Both the position numbers and the translations under genes were made by a program. The notes beneath the pieces are model-generated. The model did no database searches and had not been told where the DNA came from. It worked only from the letters and a program-made list of their open reading frames with translations. Shown piece by piece: positions 1-7,394 of a stretch of DNA of 27,987 bases. Source of the DNA: an uncultured Acidimicrobiaceae bacterium (GTDB taxonomy: Bacteria; Actinomycetota; Acidimicrobiia; Acidimicrobiales; RAAP-2); contig CALAYR010000110.1 in assembly GCA_937894805.1 (NCBI GenBank), forward strand, positions 1-27,987, written 5' to 3'. The first letter of the stretch is position 1; every line of letters begins with the position of its first letter.

Positions 1-384
1 GAGGCTCATGGCCACCAGCGGCTGATTGCCCCAGGTGGCCAATGCCGTCTCCCCCAGCAGCAGGGCGGAGGCGGTGACGAGGCCGAGCGCCACCGGGACC
101 ATGCCGCGCTCAATGCGCCGGAGCCAGATGGCGCCGGTCAGCCGGGCGCGCATGGTGGCAAACCCCAGCGCCAGCAGCCCCGCCGGCCCGCACATGGCGA
201 TGGTGGCACCGAGCAGCCCGAGTGGCCCCGCGACATGCCAGCCAAAGACGCCCACCACCAGCACATTGGGCCCGGGCGAGGCCTGGGCCAGGGCATAGCT
301 GCGGGCGAAGCTGGCATCATCCATCCAGCCATGCTCATCGACGATCAGCCGGTGCATATCGCCCAGCACCGCGCTGCCGCCGCC
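1..384 (-). CDS. chrA: Chromate transporter (ChrA family), C-terminal fragment
   Basis: The minus strand reads without a stop from about 384 to the left edge and gives a typical ChrA half-domain: GGGSAVLGDMHR, then a DEHGWMDD segment, LAQASPGPN, and hydrophobic helices ending LATWGNQPLV at the edge. GGG-AVL-EMHR and QA-PGPN are hallmarks of this inner-membrane chromate/sulfate antiporter family. The frame stays open to an ATG at 429-427, but the codons upstream of GGG (IRVGRRSQ) do not look like the family, which normally has a helix there, so homology seems to break near 384. Bases 61-180 are about 75% GC by hand count, against about 64% in the neighbouring mftD. The gene is truncated at both ends, once by the window edge and once by the junction. 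I read it as foreign sequence, by chimeric assembly or insertion. Confidence 0.8.
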
Positions 385-435
385 CTGCGAGCGGCGGCCG
401 ACCCGTATTTGAAGAAACTCAATCTCCATTACTGA
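385..435 (+). CDS. 3' end of an unidentified gene cut at the junction
   Basis: On the plus strand the last codons before the TGA at 433-435 read RAAADPYLKKLNLHY. This looks like a genuine protein C-terminus, while the sequence before it in the same frame is antisense to chrA and does not. The remnant lies 53 bases upstream of mftD on the same strand, so it may be the gene that preceded mftD before the junction. I do not recognise the family from 15 residues. The exact left boundary is uncertain by perhaps 20 bases, because the junction lies in a GC-rich repeat-like stretch. Confidence 0.35.
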   Translation: MRAAADPYLKKLNLHY

Positions 436-488
436 GTCGACTGCGGTGACCGGTAGGCTTCAGATTCACTCAGACAAGGAATAGGACT

Positions 489-1664
489 ATGGCGAATAAG
501 TGGTTTGAGACAGTCGCAATTGCCCAAGCGCGAGCAAAGAAGCGCCTCCCTAAGTCGGTCTACGGTGCCCTCATCGCCGGCTCAGAGAAGGGTCTGTCCT
601 CGAGCGACAACACGCTGGCGTTCGATCAGTTGGGTTTTGCCCCCCACATCGCCGGCCTCACCCGCGACCACGACCTCGCTACTTCGGTGATGGGTCAACC
701 GCTTTCGATGCCCGTCATCATTTCGCCCACTGGCGTACAGGCCGTCCACCCCGACGGAGAGATTGCCATTGCTCGCGCGGCCGCGAATCGCGGACTCTCG
801 ATGGGCCTCTCCTCGTTTGCCTCCAAGTCGATTGAAGAAGTCGCCGCCGTCAACAATCAGGTCTTTTTCCAGATGTACTGGTCGGGCGACCGCGACACCA
901 TGGTGCAGCGCCTCGAGCGGGCTAAGGCCGCCGGAGCCAAGGGCATCATCGTGACCTTGGACTGGTCCTTCTCCAATGGTCGCGACTGGGGATCTCCCTG
1001 GATTCCCGAAAAGGTCAACCTGAAGGCCGCGGTGAAGTTGGCGCCAGAAGTGCTGGCCCGCCCCCGTTGGTTGGCCACGTTCGCTAAGACCTTGCACCTA
1101 CCCGACCTCTCGGCGCCGAACATGGCTCACCCCGGACAGAAGGCCCCGACCTTCTTTGGCGCCTACTACGAGTGGATGCAGAGTGACCTGCCGAGTTGGG
1201 ACGATGTTGCGTGGCTGCGCGCCCAGTGGGATGGCGCCTTCATGGTGAAGGGCATCTGCCGCGTCGATGACGCGAAGCGTGTCGTTGATCTCGGCGCCAC
1301 CACATTGTCAGTCTCCAATCACGGTGGCAACAACTTGGATGGCACCCCGGCACCGATTCGTTCGTTGCCAACCATCGCCGACGCAGTGGGCGATCAGATC
1401 GAAGTAATTTTGGACGGCGGTATCCGTCGCGGTAGCGACGTGGTCAAGGCCGTGGCGCTCGGTGCCAAGGCCGTAATGATTGGTCGGGCTTACCTCTGGG
1501 GGCTCGCCGCCAACGGTCAGGCCGGCGTGGAAAACGTTCTCGACGTCTTGCGTGGTGGTATTGACTCCACACTGATGGGCCTCGGCAAGTCCAGCATCCA
1601 TGATCTGAATCGTGACGATGTGGTGGCTCCGGACGGATTCTTCCGCCAACTAGGAACGAAGTAG
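489..1664 (+). CDS. mftD: Pre-mycofactocin synthase MftD
   Basis: This 391-residue FMN-dependent alpha-hydroxyacid-oxidase-fold enzyme belongs to the mycofactocin branch. MftD oxidises the Val-Tyr-derived intermediate (AHDP) to premycofactocin, creating the redox-active alpha-keto amide. Seen here: the N-terminus WFETVAIAQARAK-RLPKSVY, the block MPVIISPTGVQAV-PDGE, SNHGGNNLDGTPA with the catalytic histidine at about residue 278, and the FMN-phosphate segment LDGGIRRGSDVVKAVALGA, all matching mycobacterial MftD rather than lactate oxidases. Length is normal. The ATG is preceded by AAGGAATAGG at 477-486. The precursor mftA and the other maturation genes are not in the window; the upstream side is interrupted by the chrA junction. 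A convergent regulator begins four bases past the stop. Confidence 0.93.
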   Translation: MANKWFETVAIAQARAKKRLPKSVYGALIAGSEKGLSSSDNTLAFDQLGFAPHIAGLTRDHDLATSVMGQPLSMPVIISPTGVQAVHPDGEIAIARAAANRGLSMGLSSFASKSIEEVAAVNNQVFFQMYWSGDRDTMVQRLERAKAAGAKGIIVTLDWSFSNGRDWGSPWIPEKVNLKAAVKLAPEVLARPRWLATFAKTLHLPDLSAPNMAHPGQKAPTFFGAYYEWMQSDLPSWDDVAWLRAQWDGAFMVKGICRVDDAKRVVDLGATTLSVSNHGGNNLDGTPAPIRSLPTIADAVGDQIEVILDGGIRRGSDVVKAVALGAKAVMIGRAYLWGLAANGQAGVENVLDVLRGGIDSTLMGLGKSSIHDLNRDDVVAPDGFFRQLGTK

Positions 1665-1668
1665 TCCG

Positions 1669-2388
1669 CTAGAAAGACGTGCGACAGCTGTCGTCGCCGC
1701 GCGCTTTCGACGTCAACTTCACCATGGTGCTCGATGCACCGAGCCCGTCCAGCATTCCACTGACGAGTCCTCGGTCCACGGCGCACAACACGGGGTGGTG
1801 TACCGCAGCGTCGCCGAAGGGGCACGTGCTCGAAACGAGTGAACCGCCTGCTCCATCGCGGCCCGCCTCGGCTTGAGCGGCAAAACCGTGAGCCGTCAGA
1901 GCATCGGCCACGACGCGAAGTGCATCGAGCGCTGACGCCTGGGCGCTGGAAGTGTCGACGCCGTTAGCGAGTTCGCGGCCGTACTCTTCGCCCACGGAAA
2001 GGGCCATCTGCTCGGCCGCTTCAGGTCCGAGGAGTTCGAGGGCGCGCTCCAAGAGGCGAACTATCAGGGCGTCGCGCTTGGCCGAGCCGTTCAGTTCGAT
2101 CGGAACGTTGGTGACTTGGTAGGCCTTGGCCGGTCGGCCCACGCCATTGTTGCGGCGCTCTTCATTCCGCACGAAACCGGCTTCCTCAAGCTTTTCGAGG
2201 TGGTGGCGGGCCACATTGGCGTGAATTGAGAATCGCTCCGCCAGTTCGTTGGCCGTAGTGCCAGCGTGATCCTTGACATAGAAGTAGATAGCGCGCCGGG
2301 TCGCATCACCAAAGACAGAGGTCAGCAGCCGGAGGTGTTCCGTGAAGGCATCGGCGTCCAAGACGGGGCGCGACTCTGCAATAGTCAT
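1669..2388 (-). CDS. Winged-helix regulator with C-terminal three-cysteine domain (SufR-like)
   Basis: This 239-residue ArsR/DeoR-type repressor candidate has its winged helix in about residues 20-95 (TANELAERFSIHANVARHHLEKLEEAGFV, read in two parts). The C-terminal domain contains TCPFGDAAVHHPVLC and a later cysteine near the end. Counted on the longer 249-residue frame these are C199, C212 and C245. This resembles the Fe-S-binding cysteines of SufR-type regulators, which repress the suf operon. I chose the ATG at 2388 over a TTG at 2418 because an ideal -10 box (TACTAT) lies six bases upstream of it. The gene is divergent from mrp, an Fe-S carrier ATPase, with about 70 bases between starts. 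That fits control of Fe-S assembly, but the ligand is inferred. Confidence 0.75.
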   Translation of the reverse strand: MTIAESRPVLDADAFTEHLRLLTSVFGDATRRAIYFYVKDHAGTTANELAERFSIHANVARHHLEKLEEAGFVRNEERRNNGVGRPAKAYQVTNVPIELNGSAKRDALIVRLLERALELLGPEAAEQMALSVGEEYGRELANGVDTSSAQASALDALRVVADALTAHGFAAQAEAGRDGAGGSLVSSTCPFGDAAVHHPVLCAVDRGLVSGMLDGLGASSTMVKLTSKARGDDSCRTSF

Positions 2389-2394
2389 GTATTC

Positions 2395-2400
2395 ATAGTA
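2395..2400 (-). promoter_or_regulatory. -10 element (TACTAT) for a leaderless transcript
   Basis: TACTAT on the minus strand is followed by exactly six bases and then the ATG at 2388. Transcription would start at or next to the start codon, and no Shine-Dalgarno sequence is present. This placement decides the start of the SufR-like gene. Confidence 0.6.
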
Positions 2401-2458
2401 GGAGTCAGCCGTTCTCAATCGCCGTTAGGGTTTCAGGCGAATCGGTAAAGGAACACTT

Positions 2459-3568
2459 GTGAGCAATCCCACCCTGCGTCAAACCCTCGAAGCCATCATT
2501 GAGCCTCAACTCGTCCGCCCCCTCGGCGCCGTCGGCTTTGTGGGCGCTGTCGACATCACGGGTCCCTTCCCTCGGGTGGAGTTGGTCCTCCCGTTTACCT
2601 CCTGGCCCACGGCCCCCCTTCTCGAGGCGGCCATCAAAGAAGTAGCCGAGGGCACCTCGATTGTTCGACGTTCAATGAACGAAGACGAGCTGATGGCCCT
2701 TCGTAACTACATCCGTGCCGAGATGCGTGGCGAGCCCGGACCTGGTCACCACGATCACAGCGAACCCGGACCGCGCTTCTTGGACAAGACCTCACGAACT
2801 CGCGTGCTCGGTATTAGCTCCGGCAAGGGTGGCGTTGGTAAGTCTTCGGTGACGGTCAACTTGGCTATCGCGTTGGCCCAGGCCGGCCACAAAGTCGGTG
2901 TACTCGACGCCGACGTCTACGGTTTCTCGCTCCCCAAGATGCTCGGTGCGGACCACGACCCCATTGTCTTGGGTGACACCGTTATCCCCACGTTGGTGCA
3001 CGGCGTGCGCTGTCTGTCAATGGGTTACTTCGTGCCCGACGAACAGCCCGTCATCTGGCGCGGCCCCATGTTGCACAAGGCCATCGAACAACTCGTCACC
3101 GAAGCGTGGTGGGATCAGCCCGACTTCTTGCTGATTGACATGCCGCCCGGCACTGGCGACGTCGCACTGACCTTGAGCGAGATTGTTCCCCGCATTGAGA
3201 TGTACGTCGTCACCACTCCTCAGGCTGCCGCTCAGCGCGTGGCTCAGCGGTCGGCCTACGCGGCTCGCAAGCTCAAGTTGGCCGTTCGTGGTGTCATTGA
3301 AAACATGAGTTGGTTCGTGGGCGATGACGGCAAGCGTTACGACATCTTCGGCTCCGGTGGCGGTCAGAAGTTGGCCGACGAACTCGGCGTTCCATTACTC
3401 GGTCAAGTGCCGCTCAACATGACGCTCCGCGAAGGCGGCGACGAGGGAACCCCTATCGTCACCGACGGCAATGAAACGGACGTTCACGCAGCCTTTGCTC
3501 AACTCGCCAAGACGATTGCGGCCCAGGGTCAAGCACGCGTCTACCGACAAGAACTTCGCTTGGTCTAG
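2459..3568 (+). CDS. mrp: Mrp/NBP35 (ApbC) family Fe-S carrier ATPase
   Basis: This 369-residue P-loop ATPase of the Mrp/Nbp35 class is implicated in carrying or inserting Fe-S clusters. Residues 1 to about 90 form an N-terminal MIP18/DUF59-like domain, followed by a His-rich linker (GHHDHSEPG). The deviant Walker A GKGGVGKS is at 122-129, then LDADVYGFSLPKM and the switch MPPGTGDVALTLSE. The usual CxxC after ENMS is absent: the sequence runs ENMSWFVGDDGKRYDIFGSGGG with no cysteines. I believe this is common in actinobacterial Mrp proteins. The start is GTG, with AAAGGA six bases upstream and a TAGGGT -10 candidate at 2426-2431. It is divergent from the SufR-like regulator and ends one base from a convergent gene. 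Confidence 0.9.
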   Translation: MSNPTLRQTLEAIIEPQLVRPLGAVGFVGAVDITGPFPRVELVLPFTSWPTAPLLEAAIKEVAEGTSIVRRSMNEDELMALRNYIRAEMRGEPGPGHHDHSEPGPRFLDKTSRTRVLGISSGKGGVGKSSVTVNLAIALAQAGHKVGVLDADVYGFSLPKMLGADHDPIVLGDTVIPTLVHGVRCLSMGYFVPDEQPVIWRGPMLHKAIEQLVTEAWWDQPDFLLIDMPPGTGDVALTLSEIVPRIEMYVVTTPQAAAQRVAQRSAYAARKLKLAVRGVIENMSWFVGDDGKRYDIFGSGGGQKLADELGVPLLGQVPLNMTLREGGDEGTPIVTDGNETDVHAAFAQLAKTIAAQGQARVYRQELRLV

Positions 3569-3569
3569 A

Positions 3570-4061
3570 TCAAGTACCGGGGAGTCGGTAGAACGAACCG
3601 AACCCGGGTCCCAGGATTCCGTTGTAGAGACCGTTGAACCACGCCGGAATCTTGATGTCGGCCGAATTGCATGAGTGTTGCGTCCACCGATTGATGGCGG
3701 CACTGGACTCGCTGACCATGACCTCACTCTGAATGCTCTGGCCCATCACCCATCGGGCGTACTGCACCTTGATGGTGCGATCAGGGCCGTTCTTGATTAA
3801 GTACTCCAAGTCACTCCGGATCTTCTGTCCGATATCTGATGGTGGACTCGTTCCTAGGGACGAGGCGATGTCATGATTCGTCGCCGAGATCTTCATGCAG
3901 TAGCTGCCAATATGGCCCCAGGGCCCAACGCCAAATGGCTTTTCGGCCAGGGCAATGACGGCGCCTGGCCCAAATATTCCAGAAACAATGAAGGCAAGGA
4001 AGAAAATGGGCACCCCCACCATCGCGGCGAACCCGGACAGTACTTCGATAATTCGCTTCAT
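3570..4061 (-). CDS. Small membrane-anchored protein of unknown function
   Basis: The protein has 163 residues and I do not recognise the family. Residues 8-40 are hydrophobic (one long or two short membrane segments with a GPG kink). The remaining soluble part is probably extracytoplasmic. It has two cysteines (about 55 and 131), which could form a disulfide, and a Gly/Pro-rich tail (GILGPGFGSF). I start it at the ATG at 4061 because GAGAGG lies just upstream; an in-frame start at 4091 would put that site inside the gene. It is convergent with mrp, with one base between the stops. A TAGGGT -10 candidate lies on the minus strand about 50 bases upstream. Confidence 0.7.
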   Translation of the reverse strand: MKRIIEVLSGFAAMVGVPIFFLAFIVSGIFGPGAVIALAEKPFGVGPWGHIGSYCMKISATNHDIASSLGTSPPSDIGQKIRSDLEYLIKNGPDRTIKVQYARWVMGQSIQSEVMVSESSAAINRWTQHSCNSADIKIPAWFNGLYNGILGPGFGSFYRLPGT

Positions 4062-4169
4062 AGAGGCCTCTCGTTGAGCCCACGGGGCCACAGGGCGAAC
4101 TTAGGTCGACCCTATGACTTTGCTGTTTCTCCGCACTTACTAAGGTGAAGCAGTTAGCAGGAGAGTGCA

Positions 4170-5015
4170 ATGGAACTTCAGAATCGAACCGCAGTAATTA
4201 CCGGTGGCGCGAGTGGAATCGGTCTCGCCACCGCCTACAAGTTCGCCGAACTCGGCGCCAACTTGGTGCTCGGTGACATCGAGCAGTCCGCCCTCGACTC
4301 GGCCGTCAGCCGACTTCGCGACAACGGCGCCAAGGTCATTGGTGTACGTGGTGACGTCTCGATCGAAGCCGACGTTCAGGCGCTGAAGGATGCCGCCCTC
4401 GACGAGTTTGACGGTGTGCACTTGATCTTCAACAACGCCGGCGTGGCCGCCGGTCCGACCATTGGTACCCCTAAGTCCGTCTGGGACTGGGTTATGAAGG
4501 TCAACGTTGATGGTGTCATCAACGGCATCAATGTTTTTGTTCCCCACTTCTTAGAGCAGAACGAAGGCCACGTGATTAACACGGGTTCCCTCGCCGGCCT
4601 CGGTGGCGTACCCGGCATGGGCGCCTACTGTGCCAGCAAGTTTGCCGTTGTGGGTATCTCGGAGTCGCTCTTCCACGAACTCGGTATGCGTAATACCAAC
4701 GTGGGTGTTTCGGCCCTCTGCCCGGGTTTCGTGAAGACTCGCATCTTCGAGTCGCAGCGCAATATGCCCAATGAACTCAAGAGCTACAACGAGTCACCCG
4801 ACGCCAAGTTGTTGAACGACCTTGGCTCTTCCGCCGTTAACGCCGGTATCGATGCTGAAATCGTTGCCGACGCCGTGGCGGATGCCGTCTTGAATAAGAA
4901 GTTCTGGATCTTGACGCACGAGCGGGCCGCCCTGCGAACCACCGAACAGCGCCTCGAGTGGATGCGCGGCTCGGGAGCTGCGACCATCAACCTCGAAGGC
5001 GCTACGCAGCCTTAA
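4170..5015 (+). CDS. Short-chain dehydrogenase/reductase (SDR)
   Basis: A 281-residue classical-type SDR. The dinucleotide motif TGGASGIG is at 11-18. The acidic residue closing the second beta strand (LGD, D36) argues for NAD(H). NNAG is at 88-91, with catalytic S140 (NTGS), Y153 and K157 (YCASK). The C-terminus is longer than the minimal 250-residue SDR. The substrate cannot be read from the sequence. Because an MftD gene is close by, a mycofactocin-linked dehydrogenase is possible, but such enzymes usually carry an insert near the cofactor site that I cannot confirm here. A GGAG site precedes the ATG. The stop overlaps the stop of the convergent HD hydrolase by four bases. Confidence 0.88.
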   Translation: MELQNRTAVITGGASGIGLATAYKFAELGANLVLGDIEQSALDSAVSRLRDNGAKVIGVRGDVSIEADVQALKDAALDEFDGVHLIFNNAGVAAGPTIGTPKSVWDWVMKVNVDGVINGINVFVPHFLEQNEGHVINTGSLAGLGGVPGMGAYCASKFAVVGISESLFHELGMRNTNVGVSALCPGFVKTRIFESQRNMPNELKSYNESPDAKLLNDLGSSAVNAGIDAEIVADAVADAVLNKKFWILTHERAALRTTEQRLEWMRGSGAATINLEGATQP

Positions 5016-6181
5016 CGGTCAATACCTCGGGGGAGTTGGTCAATCGGCCACTCCAGAAGCGTCACGGCCTGCCGACAGGCGTACCTATCGGTCATGCCGG
5101 CCACGTAGGCCACGGCCTCGTGGAGAATCTCGGCATCCGAGGAAGGTGTTGCTAGTCCTTCCTGCACGTCGGGAATTTCCTGCGGGCTCTTAGCGAAGTG
5201 CTCTACAAGACCACGCAGCATCGAGACGACGGCTCCCGCTTGGTGGAGCGAAGCGTCGCGCAGATAAATCGATTCGTAGTTGAAGGTGCGAAAAGCGGCC
5301 AACGCTTCGGCGTGAGCCGCGTCCATGCCAATCACACCGGTATCTCGAATGGTCCGCACCATGGCGGTAATAAAGGCACCGAGCTGTTGGCCCCGTCGAG
5401 AGCCGCAGCGATCACGAACGATGGCGGGGAGGTCGTCGGCCGAAACAATGCCGGCCGACACCGCGTCTTCAAAGTCGTGGCAAACGTAGGCGATGCGGTC
5501 CGCCCAACTAACTACTTCACCCTCGGGCGTCGTGGGCGCCGGACGAGACCAGGAGTGGTTGCGAATACCGTCGAGCGTCTCAACACAGAGATTGAGTGAC
5601 GTGAGTGAAACGTTGGCACCCCACGGAGCGTGGTCAAAACCACCGGGGACAAAGACATCGAAAGCATCCTCACTGGCGTGCCCGCCGGGACCGTGGCCAC
5701 AGTCGTGGCCAATGGCAATGGCTTCGGCCAGTGCCACGTTGAGACCCGTGGCTCGAGCGATGCCACCAGCCACTTGCGCTACTTCGAGGGCGTGAGTGAG
5801 TCGAGTGCGTTGGTGGTCTTCGGGGAAAATGAAGACCTGGGTCTTGCCGGCGAGACGGCGAAAAGAACTGGAGTGCAGGATGCGGTCGCGGTCTCGTTCA
5901 AAGCAAGTACGGAATTCATCCGGCTCCTCTTCTCGGACCCGATTGCCCGCACCGCTGGATCGCGTGGCCCCGGGGGCGAGGAGCGCGTCGAGTCGTTCTT
6001 CGCGCGCCGCCCGGGAAACGTCTACAGAAATGCCCGCCGCCTCGGTGCCAATTCGGGCCGTGGAGTCCTTGTGGGCCACGGTGACAGCGTTGCCGTCACC
6101 GTCGTATCCCTCCATGGTGGCAGCCCAGCGGCGATTGCGTTCAGTGATGTATTCGTTTCCCACGCTGTAAGTCTGCCTCAC
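5012..6181 (-). CDS. dGTP triphosphohydrolase-like HD-domain protein
   Basis: A 389-residue protein of the dGTPase (Dgt/SAMHD1-like) family, which hydrolyses dNTPs to nucleosides and triphosphate. Visible are RDRDRILHSSSFRRLAGKTQVF near residues 97-117 (read in two parts), H130 (RTRLTHALEV), the metal-binding H159-D160 pair in GHDCGHGPGGHASE, and a later SWADRIAY supplying the last aspartate. The common family form is HDLGHPPFGHAGE; GHGPGGHASE is a mild variant. The N-terminus before the core is long (about 95 residues), so the start is uncertain. I kept the GTG at 6181 because CATGTT, a near-consensus -10, sits exactly six bases upstream. It is divergent from DUF3107 and convergent with the SDR. 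Confidence 0.85.
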   Translation of the reverse strand: MRQTYSVGNEYITERNRRWAATMEGYDGDGNAVTVAHKDSTARIGTEAAGISVDVSRAAREERLDALLAPGATRSSGAGNRVREEEPDEFRTCFERDRDRILHSSSFRRLAGKTQVFIFPEDHQRTRLTHALEVAQVAGGIARATGLNVALAEAIAIGHDCGHGPGGHASEDAFDVFVPGGFDHAPWGANVSLTSLNLCVETLDGIRNHSWSRPAPTTPEGEVVSWADRIAYVCHDFEDAVSAGIVSADDLPAIVRDRCGSRRGQQLGAFITAMVRTIRDTGVIGMDAAHAEALAAFRTFNYESIYLRDASLHQAGAVVSMLRGLVEHFAKSPQEIPDVQEGLATPSSDAEILHEAVAYVAGMTDRYACRQAVTLLEWPIDQLPRGIDR

Positions 6182-6187
6182 CCCCGT

Positions 6188-6193
6188 AACATG
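6188..6193 (-). promoter_or_regulatory. Near-consensus -10 element (CATGTT) before the HD hydrolase
   Basis: CATGTT on the minus strand lies exactly six bases before the GTG at 6181. The first base differs from TANNNT, but the spacing equals that of the other leaderless candidates in this window. Confidence 0.35.
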
Positions 6194-6221
6194 GCATCGT
6201 TAGATGTCTAAAGGAGCAGTC

Positions 6222-6452
6222 GTGGACGTACGAATCGGCATTATTCAGTCAATGAAGGAACTCGAAATTGAGCTCGACGACTCCGCAGACCGTGCCTCGC
6301 TCGAGGCCGAGTTCGGTGCCGCGTTGGCCGCTGAACAGATTGTCTGGCTCACTGACCGCAAGGGTCGCCGTGTTGGCGTCCCCGCTGCCCGCGTGGCCTA
6401 CATCGAAATCGGCCCCAACTCCGCTGAGCGCCGGGTGGGCTTCGGCGCCTAA
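6222..6452 (+). CDS. DUF3107 family protein
   Basis: A 76-residue actinobacterial protein of the DUF3107 family (mycobacterial TB9.4-like). It opens VDVRIGIIQSMKELEIELDD and contains LTDRKGRRVGVPAARVAYIEIG, with the family-typical lysine/arginine turn between two beta strands. The function is unknown. I start it at the GTG at 6222 because AAGGAG lies at 6211-6216, five bases upstream; the in-frame ATG at 6204 precedes that ribosome-binding site. It sits three bases upstream of the first ArsA/Get3-like ATPase and is likely co-transcribed with it. Confidence 0.88.
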   Translation: MDVRIGIIQSMKELEIELDDSADRASLEAEFGAALAAEQIVWLTDRKGRRVGVPAARVAYIEIGPNSAERRVGFGA

Positions 6453-6455
6453 CTC

Positions 6456-7394
6456 GTGGCCTTCACACCTCTCGGTAGTCGCAAGCTCCTCTTTGTCACC
6501 GGTAAGGGTGGCGTTGGTAAGACCACCGTCGCCACCGGTCTGGCTCGGGCGTTGGCCGACGAAGGTAAGTCGGTCCTTCTCATCGCTCTCGACAAACGAA
6601 GCGAGGTCGGGGAGGCCTTCGGTCTCACGAAACTTTCCTTTGAGCCCACGAAAATCGACGAGCACCTTTCGGTAATGGTGCTCGATACGGAAGCGGCCCT
6701 TCAGGAGTATCTGAAGATCAACCTCCGTCTTCCTATCGTGGCCAAACTCGGTGTGCTCGCCAACGCCCTGGACTTTTTGGCGAACGCCGCGCCTGGGGTG
6801 CGTGAGTTGTTGACTATCGGCAAGCTCTGCTACGAGGTTCGAGAAAAGCACTACGACATCATCATCGCCGACGCACCGGCCACCGGCCACATCGTCGGCT
6901 ATCTCGCGGCCCCCGAGGCTATTAATTCCTTTGTTCGCGTGGGACTCATCCGCAATCAGACCGACTGGATGGTCGACATCCTGCACGACCCCACTCAAAC
7001 CGGAGTCGTAGCCGTTACCACTCCCGAAGAGATGCCCATCCTCGAAACCAAGCAGCTACTCGCCACACTCGCGGCCGAGACGAAGGTGGCCGTCGCGGCG
7101 GCCGTCATGAACCGCATGCCCGACATCGTCGCTCACGGAGCCACGTTGTCAGCTATCGACGCCATTATCGATGAGCGACCCGGCATATTTGGATCCGAAT
7201 CGCTGCAAGGGGTCGTGATTGCCAATCAGTTGGCTGTTGCTCGCCGCCGTGAGGCCGAACACCAGTTCACTGCACTACGCGAGGTCGTTGGCGGCACCTT
7301 CCCGATCATTACGCAACCCAATATCGCAGTAGTGCCCGAAGGATCAACTATGGCGCGCGAAGTGGCTAACTCCTTACGCGAGGAGATTGCGTGA
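6456..7394 (+). CDS. Get3/ArsA-like ATPase, subunit A type (BagA-like)
   Basis: A 312-residue SIMIBI-class ATPase. The deviant Walker A GKGGVGKT spans residues 16-23 and includes the signature lysine K17. LLIALDKRSEVGEAFG follows, and IIIADAPATGHIVGYL holds the switch/Walker B aspartate. The middle region is helical, as in Get3-like proteins. In Mycobacterium tuberculosis the equivalent pair is Rv3679/Rv3680 (BagA/BagB), a Get3-like heterodimer. Arsenite-pump function is unlikely because no ArsB is nearby and the metal-binding cysteines are not evident. The start is GTG, three bases after DUF3107. The stop overlaps the start of the second ATPase (four bases), so the two subunits are translationally coupled. 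Confidence 0.87.
   Translation: MAFTPLGSRKLLFVTGKGGVGKTTVATGLARALADEGKSVLLIALDKRSEVGEAFGLTKLSFEPTKIDEHLSVMVLDTEAALQEYLKINLRLPIVAKLGVLANALDFLANAAPGVRELLTIGKLCYEVREKHYDIIIADAPATGHIVGYLAAPEAINSFVRVGLIRNQTDWMVDILHDPTQTGVVAVTTPEEMPILETKQLLATLAAETKVAVAAAVMNRMPDIVAHGATLSAIDAIIDERPGIFGSESLQGVVIANQLAVARRREAEHQFTALREVVGGTFPIITQPNIAVVPEGSTMAREVANSLREEIA

Noticed and set aside
6249..6998. Open frame of 249 codons on the minus strand
   Set aside because: It is antisense to DUF3107 and the first Get3-like ATPase; no motif is present.
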